A stretch of 5,170 nucleotides of DNA from Candidatus Kapaibacterium sp. (GTDB lineage Bacteria; Bacteroidota; Ignavibacteria; Kapaibacteriales; HRBIN21): positions 1 through 5,170 of the forward strand of contig JANWXA010000140.1 in NCBI GenBank assembly GCA_025055465.1. The letters run 5' to 3'. The notes under the pieces were generated by a model. That model was given only the letters and a program-made list of their open reading frames with translations. It was not told the DNA's origin and did not search any database. The translations under genes and the position numbers were made by a program. Below are positions 1 through 5,170 of the stretch, piece by piece; within the stretch, counting starts at the first letter, position 1, and each line of letters opens with the position of its first letter.

Positions 1-1054
1 GGAGAATAAATGCGTCGCTTATCCCAGAGAGGGAGCTCTGGAAGGCATTTTGTGTGGGAAAGTTGGGACTGGTGGTTGTACCGACAACCACGGCGTTGCC
101 TATAGAGTCACAAGCGATTCCGTGGGCTACTTCTATACTGTCGCCACCGTAGTAGGTTGCCCACAACGGCTGTCCCGTAGGCGAGAACTTAGCAATAACA
201 GCGTCGGAGGCAACGGTTGTGGCTAAGGCGGATTGAAGAGCGTTGCGGACAGGGAAATCGGGGCTGATACTCCAGCCGGCAACATAAGCATTTCCTGCCC
301 GGTCGGTTGCAACGCTTTGAAAGTCTTCCATCTGCCCTCCACCGTAGTACGTAGACCATACTACGCCGGGGTCAAAAACAATGGGTAGGTGAGGGAGGGC
401 TTCGGGGACGGCAAAGGAGAGCGTGTCTCCGCGGAGGAGATACACTCCGCGCAAAGAACGCCTGTCTTGATACGCTACAGGGGATAATTCCCGAAGAGTC
501 CCCAGGGATGTGGTGACCCGTACACTGCCTGCAGCTTCCAGTTGAATGCTTTCCGCCCCAATGTACCGGAAGCGCACTGCCGAGAGGGCCTCTGCCCGTT
601 CTGCAATCAGGTCGTATTTGAGTTGCCCTTGCACGGTCCAGTATACTCGTAGTTCTATCCCCGGATAGAGCCCACGTAAACGGACTGAGCGGTATGGGCG
701 GGCGCTTGTCCCCGGTGTGAGGGGATGGTAATAGTAGCAGAGGGGGCTGGCTATTTCCTCGCCGTCCCATTGGAAAAAGGGGTTCGCTCCGAGCCACTCC
801 ACGTCAACACGCCGCAGGAGAAAACGCCGTTGGTAGGGAGATGTCCCCTCGTCTGGAAGGAGCTGTACAAAGACGTAGCTGAACCCCTGGGTTCTCACGA
901 AAAAGAGGAAATCAGGCTCTTCCGCAACGAATAGCACCTCGGGGCAAGGGTTCCCGTCGGTGTCCCGGACCTGTCCAGCGTTCTCCCATAGTACGGAAGA
1001 AACACAAGGGGCAACTACAGGAGCAAGTAGGAAGGCAGCACGGAGGAGGCTCAT
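1..1054 (-). CDS. Secreted SBBP-repeat (beta-propeller) protein with N-terminal DUF7948-like domain, partial (C-terminus beyond window)
   Basis: An open frame of 351 codons runs from ATG at 1054 to the window edge without a stop, so the C-terminus is missing. Residues 1-20 look like a Sec signal peptide: MSLLR, then a hydrophobic core (AAFLLAPVVAP). Cys17 follows V-A-P, which is not a proper lipobox. Residues about 22-230 resemble the N-terminal DUF7948 module of large FCB-group surface proteins: WENAGQV at 23-29, EVLFVAEEPDFLFFVR at 39-54, and LRGLYPGIELRVYW around 126-139. SBBP-type propeller repeats follow: STYYGG at 234-239 and ATYYGG at 299-304, 65 residues apart, each followed by a (D/S)xxGNAxVxG strand and an (S)PxFP turn. 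Such proteins are exported and often carry a C-terminal type IX sorting domain, which would lie outside the window. A GTG at 1069 in the same frame is an alternative start adding five residues (with Lys); no Shine-Dalgarno sequence decides between them. Ligand and function are unknown. Confidence 0.87.
   Translation of the reverse strand, partial: MSLLRAAFLLAPVVAPCVSSVLWENAGQVRDTDGNPCPEVLFVAEEPDFLFFVRTQGFSYVFVQLLPDEGTSPYQRRFLLRRVDVEWLGANPFFQWDGEEIASPLCYYYHPLTPGTSARPYRSVRLRGLYPGIELRVYWTVQGQLKYDLIAERAEALSAVRFRYIGAESIQLEAAGSVRVTTSLGTLRELSPVAYQDRRSLRGVYLLRGDTLSFAVPEALPHLPIVFDPGVVWSTYYGGGQMEDFQSVATDRAGNAYVAGWSISPDFPVRNALQSALATTVASDAVIAKFSPTGQPLWATYYGGDSIEVAHGIACDSIGNAVVVGTTTSPNFPTQNAFQSSLSGISDAFIL
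72..91. repeat. Perfect 8-bp inverted repeat with 4-base loop, inside the SBBP gene
   Basis: GTGGTTGT at 72-79 and ACAACCAC at 84-91 are exact reverse complements around a 4-base loop. The stretch encodes Val-Val-Val-Gly-Thr-Thr-Thr in the second propeller repeat. Val (GTN) and Thr (ACN) codons are complementary, so a hairpin arises readily here from the protein sequence alone. It sits in the middle of a coding region and has no T-tract, so it is not a standard terminator. A function is unlikely. Confidence 0.35.
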
Positions 1055-1127
1055 ACTCTTGTTTGGCACGATGCGACATCATGTTATTACGAAAAAATAC
1101 AACTCCACCTGACTTCCAGCAGCAGGA

Positions 1128-2036
1128 TCAGCCAAGCTGCGTCAGTGCTATCCCGATCAGGATAAGCCCTCCTCCGGCGAGAAAGGATATGGATGGAACG
1201 AAGCCAAAGAGTGGGACAGCAGCAAGGGTAGTGAGGAGGGGTTGGAGGGTTGAAAAAATCGCTACTCTGCTTGGCACCATGCGGTGAAGGGGGATGAGCC
1301 AGAGGAGATATCCAACGCCTGAAGTAATAACCCCCATGTACAGCAACTCAGCCCAGAGCGTGGGATGGAGCTGTTCAAGCTGTAAGGGGGCTCCCAGGGC
1401 AATCCAGACAGGGAGGTAGAGAAGCCAGCCGGTTAGCATGCTTAGAGCAGTAGTAGAGAGGGCGTCGTAATGGCGGGGGAGGAGCTGGCTGAGCACAGTA
1501 AAACCTGCCCATGCAAGGCTGGCACTCAGCAGCAGTACATTTCCCAGAACGTGCTCGGGGCTAAAGGCAAAGTCCTTTTCTGCCAGCACGAGTCCAACAC
1601 CAAGCAGAGCTGCGGTGATACCGAATGTTTTCTGCGCAGAGAGGGCTTCCCTGCGAAGAATCCGGCTCAGCAATAGGGCCCAGACAGGCGTGAGCGCATA
1701 GAAGAGGGAAGCGTTGGCGGCTGTGGTTAGCTGGACCCCTGCAAAGAAACACCATTGGTTTAGCGGGACCGCAAAAGCTCCCAACAAAAGGACTAATAGA
1801 GCTTCCTGCGTTCCCATGGAACGCACCAGCGTCCCCAAGCGATTGCGCCAGAGCAGCCAGGCAAGAGAGCCGGTGGCGGCGAACATCCCACGCCAAAGCA
1901 GGGCTGTCGTCGGTAGAAGCTGATGTAGTACATGCTGGGCAACAAGGTGGGTACTGGAGCCGATAGCTTGCTGCAGGATTAGCAAGATGGTGTCGCCAAG
2001 AGTTCGGCGAGTTTGGAGTGTTGGACTTCCCAACAT
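1128..2036 (-). CDS. EamA-family (DMT superfamily) membrane transporter
   Basis: This 302-residue protein is highly hydrophobic and has the length and two-repeat layout of DMT-superfamily permeases, which usually have ten membrane helices. EamA repeat 1 covers about residues 15-152 and repeat 2 about 165-299. Family-like patterns include a helix with NQWCFFAGVQLTTAANASLF (93-112) leading into YALTPVWALLLSR, and in repeat 2 GVGYLLWLIPLHRMVPSRVA (240-259) leading into LQPLLTTLAAVPLFG. Repeat 2 ends its penultimate helix with GF (278-279), where many relatives have Gly-Glu. The family exports or imports small metabolites (amino acids, nucleotide-like compounds, drugs); the substrate cannot be read here. 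The ATG at 2036 lies 58 bases inside the glycosyltransferase gene in another frame. A TTG at 1985 would shorten the overlap to 7 bases but would remove the hydrophilic N-terminal leader and start at the first membrane helix. Neither has a Shine-Dalgarno sequence. The overlap implies co-transcription with the glycosyltransferase. Confidence 0.9.
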   Translation of the reverse strand: MLGSPTLQTRRTLGDTILLILQQAIGSSTHLVAQHVLHQLLPTTALLWRGMFAATGSLAWLLWRNRLGTLVRSMGTQEALLVLLLGAFAVPLNQWCFFAGVQLTTAANASLFYALTPVWALLLSRILRREALSAQKTFGITAALLGVGLVLAEKDFAFSPEHVLGNVLLLSASLAWAGFTVLSQLLPRHYDALSTTALSMLTGWLLYLPVWIALGAPLQLEQLHPTLWAELLYMGVITSGVGYLLWLIPLHRMVPSRVAIFSTLQPLLTTLAAVPLFGFVPSISFLAGGGLILIGIALTQLG

Positions 2037-3118
2037 AAGCGGGTTGCGGCTTCACGGCAGCGTTTGTGGTACTGTTGCCAAACTTCGGGGATGCGAAGCG
2101 TGCGGACAGCACGCCCGAGCTCATCTGGGGAAAAATCTGGGGGGACTAAAACGCCGATGCGGTAGCGTTCGAAGAGCGTTCGCAGAGCAGGGAGAGCCGT
2201 AGCTATAGTAGGAATGCCAGCCATACAGTACTCGAAGACCTTGTTAGGGAGGGCTAACTCATAACTATGGCTGATAGGTTCTATGAGGCACAAGCCGATG
2301 TCGGCGGAAGCTGTCCATTCCAACAGTTCTGAGTACGGGCGCCAGCCAAGCCAATGCAAGCGATGGGCGACGTTGAAGCGCTGTGCCATTTGCTCCAGCT
2401 GGGGCCGATATACACCGTCCCCGAGGATGCACAGTACGGCCTCTGGAAGCTGACACAGCAGGCGGATTGCGCGTTCCAGGCCTCGCCCCTCGAGAACGGC
2501 CCCCTGGTAGAGCAACACGATGCTCTCTGTCGGAAGATGAAGCGTTCGGCGTAAACGATCACCGCGCAAGGGAACGCGGTACGGAGGCACATTGAGCAGG
2601 ACCAAAGGAGGCTGTCGTAGGCGGTAGCGGCGTTGGAGCGCGTCAGCATCCAACCAGCCAGAAACAATGCAGCGGCAGGCGGCATGAATGTAACGAGACT
2701 CCGCCCACTGAAGGAAACGTTGGGCGAGAGGGCGTTTCCGTAGCGAAGCCAACGCAAAAAAGAGCTCGCGAGAGTCGTAAAAGACAATCGCCTGACGGCG
2801 CCGTGCCAGATGGGCCGCGAAGGGGAGGGTGTAAATATCGGCTGCCCAGTAGACGCGTGCCTGTAAAGAGTGGCGATTTCGCAGTACCCAGAGGGAGAAG
2901 AGAAGCCATTGCTTCCATACCCGGCGAAGGGCTGGGCGCGGGCGAAGAATTCCCTCAATACCCAGCCGCTGGAGGAAGGTTGCTGCTTCGGGTGTGCCCC
3001 AGCTTAGCAAACATGTCCGCCATCCCTCTTGCGCGAAGCTGCGAGCAACATTGAGCGTTCGGGCATCATAGAGCGCCTCTGACATGCTCAGCACGCAGAT
3101 GTCCCAGCTAGAGGGCAT
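1979..3118 (-). CDS. GT4-type (GT-B fold) glycosyltransferase
   Basis: This 379-residue protein has the two-domain layout and length of family 4 glycosyltransferases, which move a sugar from a nucleotide-sugar donor to a lipid-linked or growing glycan at the cytoplasmic face of the membrane. The N-terminal acceptor domain (about 1-180) includes YWAADIYTLPFA (90-101) and YDSRELFFA (114-122), matching the 'D..D.....A' and 'YD.HE.F' patterns of GT4 enzymes. The C-terminal donor domain (about 195-379) shows VLLYQGAVLEGRGLERAI (201-218), ILGDG (231-235), HWLGWRPYSELLEW (255-268), ADIGLCLIEP (272-281) and LPNKVFEYCMAGIPTIA (290-306). The last is the nucleotide-sugar binding segment, with Glu296 in the position of the second Glu of the EX7E motif. 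There is no signal peptide or membrane span. The ATG at 3118 lies 5 bases after the stop of the FemAB-like gene, and the 3' end overlaps the transporter gene, so these three genes look like one operon. Donor and acceptor are not identifiable. Confidence 0.93.
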   Translation of the reverse strand: MPSSWDICVLSMSEALYDARTLNVARSFAQEGWRTCLLSWGTPEAATFLQRLGIEGILRPRPALRRVWKQWLLFSLWVLRNRHSLQARVYWAADIYTLPFAAHLARRRQAIVFYDSRELFFALASLRKRPLAQRFLQWAESRYIHAACRCIVSGWLDADALQRRYRLRQPPLVLLNVPPYRVPLRGDRLRRTLHLPTESIVLLYQGAVLEGRGLERAIRLLCQLPEAVLCILGDGVYRPQLEQMAQRFNVAHRLHWLGWRPYSELLEWTASADIGLCLIEPISHSYELALPNKVFEYCMAGIPTIATALPALRTLFERYRIGVLVPPDFSPDELGRAVRTLRIPEVWQQYHKRCREAATRLCWEVQHSKLAELLATPSC

Positions 3119-3123
3119 CTGGG

Positions 3124-4104
3124 TTATCGGAAGCGGTAATGAAACGTGCTGCGAAGAATACCACGGCTGTCGAAGCGCTCCTTGAAGCGGATCAAGCTCA
3201 ACGCTGGCGTCATGGGGTCAGAAGCCTTCGTGTCTTGCGAAACGCCAATGTCCACCCATTCGTACCCCTGCTGGGTTGCCCAGCGAACAATTTCGTACAT
3301 GAGAAGATACACCGGGTGTAGATGCTGATATTCGTAAAGCATCATATTGTAGAAGCACAACACGACTTTCGGGTTGCACAGGAATAGCAGCGATCCGGCG
3401 ATAGCAACGTTGCCGTCGTAGACCATAAGGAGGCGAAGATGCTCGGGGACCAGCTCGTGGAGCCGGTACAAGTCTTCCAGCGAGTGCGTCGGCTTTACTC
3501 CGTGGCGGGCCTTGTTCTGGAACAGGATGTGATAGAAGGTCCCGTAGTCATCGCTTTCACTGACCCGGAGACGCTGTTGGCGCAAGAGCTTGCGGATGGT
3601 TTTCCGTGCCGTTTTGTCGAAGAAATTGAGGAAATCCAAGCCCCGCTTGAGGTGAATAGCATGGGAGATATAGTGGTATTCAAAGCCGAAGCGGCGATAC
3701 AGCATAGCGTATTCAAGGTTTTGCGAGTAGTTGATACTATAGATGGACGGTGCCGGAATGAGAAAGAGCTCCCGGAGCCCGATGCGGCGACTGTATTCCA
3801 AAAGAGCGTCTACGATCGCCAGTGCCAACGCGAAGGGGATGTCATGAGTCACGATGCCGCCGTAACTGGCCCCCACAGGAGACCAAAGAACCTGTCCGTC
3901 CTCTGCGAGCCCCCCGGGCATTACTCCAACCAGTTCCCCGCTGCTCCGGAAAAGCAAGTGGTGAAAGCGGAACTTTCCGGGCCGATGGTAGTCCAGAAAT
4001 TGTAATCGGTGAAACATTGTGCCGTTGTTAGAGCATGCCACGAATTGCTCCCATTCGCGGCGATGCTCAGGACGGTATTCTTCTACGACGACCCGATATT
4101 CCAT
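3124..4104 (-). CDS. FemAB-like / GNAT-fold acyltransferase (BioF2-like, Acetyltransf_6 type)
   Basis: This 326-residue protein is built like FemAB-related transferases, which have two tandem GNAT-like folds and transfer acyl or aminoacyl groups to cell-wall or polysaccharide precursors. Visible landmarks, numbered from a TTG one codon earlier at 4107: NGTMFHRLQFLDYH (28-41), the typical N-terminal 'gt.fH...fL.yh' stretch; ARKTIRKLLRQQRLRVSE (167-184), the basic 'R..IRKa...G' segment between the two folds; VYDGNVAIAGSLLF (229-242), the central strand pair of the second fold; and YEWVDIGVS followed later by LIRFKERFDS (282-290, 305-314), the family's C-terminal 'D.G.s.....gl..FKe.fg' pattern. 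There is no signal peptide, so it is probably cytoplasmic. The ATG at 4104 is preferred to the TTG directly before it. The glycosyltransferase starts 5 bases downstream, which suggests a role in decorating a surface glycan or lipid-linked intermediate. The exact substrate is unknown. Confidence 0.88.
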   Translation of the reverse strand: MEYRVVVEEYRPEHRREWEQFVACSNNGTMFHRLQFLDYHRPGKFRFHHLLFRSSGELVGVMPGGLAEDGQVLWSPVGASYGGIVTHDIPFALALAIVDALLEYSRRIGLRELFLIPAPSIYSINYSQNLEYAMLYRRFGFEYHYISHAIHLKRGLDFLNFFDKTARKTIRKLLRQQRLRVSESDDYGTFYHILFQNKARHGVKPTHSLEDLYRLHELVPEHLRLLMVYDGNVAIAGSLLFLCNPKVVLCFYNMMLYEYQHLHPVYLLMYEIVRWATQQGYEWVDIGVSQDTKASDPMTPALSLIRFKERFDSRGILRSTFHYRFR

Positions 4105-4154
4105 CAACGGCAGACACGGTATTATGTCCCCGGGTGTTGGGGGATTTAGAAATA

Positions 4155-4162
4155 CAAAAGTA
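4155..4162 (-). promoter_or_regulatory. Possible Bacteroidota-type -7 promoter box before the FemAB-like gene
   Basis: The minus strand reads TACTTTTG, an exact match to the Bacteroidota -7 consensus TAnnTTTG. It lies in the 74-base gap between the histidine kinase stop and the FemAB-like start. Transcription from it would leave a leader of about 45-50 bases before the ATG at 4104. No TTTG (-33) box is found 19-21 bases upstream, and the organism's promoter type is not known, so this is only a candidate. If real, the FemAB, glycosyltransferase and transporter genes would have their own promoter, separate from the kinase. Confidence 0.22.
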
Positions 4163-4181
4163 CGGGCTTATCCGTGTTGCG

Positions 4182-5170
4182 TTAGGCGGTCGACTCTGCG
4201 GACTGAGGCTGTTCCAATGGGAGCTCGACGTAGACCGTTGTGCCTTTCCCCAAGGCACTCCGGATGCGTACGTGGCCGTGATGGGCCTCCACTAACCGCT
4301 TGACAATCCAAAGCCCCAGCCCGGAGCTGGGCTCCCCAGCGGTAGGCTTAGCACTTAGCCGTCCACCCCGCTGAAAGGCATGTCGCACATCTTCCTCGCT
4401 CATTCCTAAGCCGTTATCTTCCACTTCCACGTACATGTGGCTCTGGCGGGTGTAAGCTCGCACAATGACGGTTGCCCCAGGGTGGGAATACTTGATGGCA
4501 TTGCTGACCAGGTTGTCCAGTACCTCTTCCAGGCGTTGGGGATCTGCTGAGATGGGCGGCAATTCGGGTTCTATTTCCTGGAGAAGCGCAATGGACTTCC
4601 GTTCAGCGAGAGGCCGGTTGCTCGAACAAACTTGGCGAATGACCTCGGTAATGTCTACGGGCTGGATCTCTAACTGGAGGATTTTGGCCTCCAGCGATAG
4701 AATGCGAGAAATCTCCTGGGAAAGCTCTACAATTCGGGTTGTTGTTGCCACAATGTCGTTGATAATCTCTTGCTGCTCTTGGGCGCTGAGATCGTACGAG
4801 CGGAGAAGCTCTACCAGACTGCGGATGATAAGAGCCGGGTTCTTGATGTCGTGAACCAACATAGCAAAGAGTGCGTCTTTTTGCTCCTGCAATTGCTCCA
4901 GTTCTTCCTGCTTGGCTGAAAGGCGTTCTACTTGGGTGCGCAGGGATTTGTTTTCCTGTTGTAAGTTGTGGCTTCGGGCTTCCAAAGCACTAATTTGTCC
5001 CCGGAGATTGTTGAGCTCTGCCTTCAGGCGGCTGTTCTCTGCAAGCAGGGAGTCATACGCGGTGCGGGACACTGCCTGCGAGAGAGCATTCTGTTGAGCC
5101 ATGGTTCGGAGCCGTCTCCGCGTTGTGGAACGGTACCACAGAAGAAGGCCACTGAGAACAGCAATGGTCC
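4182..5170 (-). CDS. Membrane-anchored sensor histidine kinase, partial (N-terminal sensor region beyond window)
   Basis: This is the C-terminal transmitter of a two-component sensor kinase, which autophosphorylates on His and passes the phosphate to a response regulator not present here. Numbered from the ATG at 5102: a long coiled coil (about 17-80, e.g. LLAENSRLKAELNNLR); the HisKA/DHp H-box MLVHDIKNPAL (81-91) with phospho-acceptor His84, and Asp85 and Asn88 in the places linked to kinase and phosphatase activity; then HATPase_c with N-box NLVSNAIKYS (197-206), G1 DNGLGM (229-234), F-box FQRGGR (243-248), G2 GLGLWIVKRL (261-270) and GKGT (285-288). All catalytic boxes are present, so the enzyme looks active. 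The frame stays open upstream of 5102 to the window edge and encodes IAVLSGLLLWY then RSTTRRRLR, the end of a membrane helix followed by a basic cytoplasmic border. The ATG at 5102 also lacks a well-placed Shine-Dalgarno sequence. The real protein therefore probably starts outside the window and has a membrane or extracytoplasmic sensor part. Confidence 0.93.
   Translation of the reverse strand, partial: TIAVLSGLLLWYRSTTRRRLRTMAQQNALSQAVSRTAYDSLLAENSRLKAELNNLRGQISALEARSHNLQQENKSLRTQVERLSAKQEELEQLQEQKDALFAMLVHDIKNPALIIRSLVELLRSYDLSAQEQQEIINDIVATTTRIVELSQEISRILSLEAKILQLEIQPVDITEVIRQVCSSNRPLAERKSIALLQEIEPELPPISADPQRLEEVLDNLVSNAIKYSHPGATVIVRAYTRQSHMYVEVEDNGLGMSEEDVRHAFQRGGRLSAKPTAGEPSSGLGLWIVKRLVEAHHGHVRIRSALGKGTTVYVELPLEQPQSAESTA

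Noticed and set aside
372..797. 141-codon minus-strand frame inside the SBBP protein gene
   Set aside because: The DUF7948/SBBP frame is continuous through this stretch and carries the repeat motifs, so this is an off-frame shadow.
1069..1127. Possible terminator between the transporter and the SBBP gene (CCTG/CAGG arms then a T-run on the minus strand)
   Set aside because: The stem is only 4 bp with an 11-base loop, and the T-run is about 10 bases away. It does not meet the pattern of an intrinsic terminator.
1561..2124. 187-codon minus-strand frame spanning the glycosyltransferase/transporter junction
   Set aside because: Both neighbouring genes have intact, motif-bearing frames here, so there is no sign of a frameshift joining them. 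The translation is low-complexity and unlike any family I know.
2281..2958. 225-codon minus-strand open frame in another frame of the glycosyltransferase
   Set aside because: The GT4 motifs are in the other frame across the same bases. This one is rich in Ser/Pro/Arg/Cys with no domain.
3439..4005. 188-codon plus-strand open frame opposite the FemAB-like gene
   Set aside because: It lies fully antisense to a gene with clear family motifs, and its translation shows no recognisable domain. It is a shadow caused by GC-rich codon use.
4118..4133. CCCC/GGGG arms in the gap after the histidine kinase stop
   Set aside because: It is a 4-bp stem with an 8-base loop and no following T-run, so it is not supportable as a terminator.
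5107..5120. Short hairpin (CGGAG, 4-base loop, CTCCG) just upstream of the ATG at 5102
   Set aside because: It has only 5 base pairs, lies inside what appears to be coding sequence, and has no T-tract. This is likely chance.

Overview
This 5.17 kb window carries five genes, all on the minus strand and packed with almost no spare DNA. It reads from high to low coordinates. The two outer genes run off the window edges. Base composition is moderately GC-rich by eye. No start codon has a convincing Shine-Dalgarno sequence. The partial gene at the low-coordinate end encodes a secreted protein with an N-terminal module of the DUF7948 type followed by SBBP-type beta-propeller repeats. Together these suggest a member of the Bacteroidota/Chlorobiota superphylum (FCB group), possibly a GC-rich lineage such as Ignavibacteria or Kapabacteria. 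The lineage is an inference; no marker gene is present.

In transcription order: (1) 5170-4182, the C-terminal part of a sensor histidine kinase. The usual-looking ATG at 5102 is probably internal, because the frame stays open to the window edge and encodes the end of a membrane segment plus a basic stop-transfer stretch. (2) 4104-3124, a FemAB/GNAT-like acyl- or aminoacyl-transferase. (3) 3118-1979, a GT4-type (GT-B fold) glycosyltransferase starting 5 bases after gene 2. (4) 2036-1128, an EamA/DMT-superfamily transporter whose best start lies 58 bases inside gene 3. (5) 1054-1 (partial), the exported DUF7948/SBBP protein.

Genes 2-4 look like one transcription unit because of the 5-base gap and the 58-base overlap. 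A FemAB-like transferase next to a glycosyltransferase fits cell-surface polysaccharide or glycoconjugate synthesis, but neither substrate can be read from the sequence. The 74-base gap before gene 2 and the 73-base gap before gene 5 are the only places with room for promoters. The first contains an exact match to the Bacteroidota -7 box (TAnnTTTG) but no -33 partner. There are no RNA genes, mobile elements, CRISPR arrays or long repeats. I see no clear sign of a new defence or mobile system; the most useful points are the extended histidine kinase frame and the operon structure.
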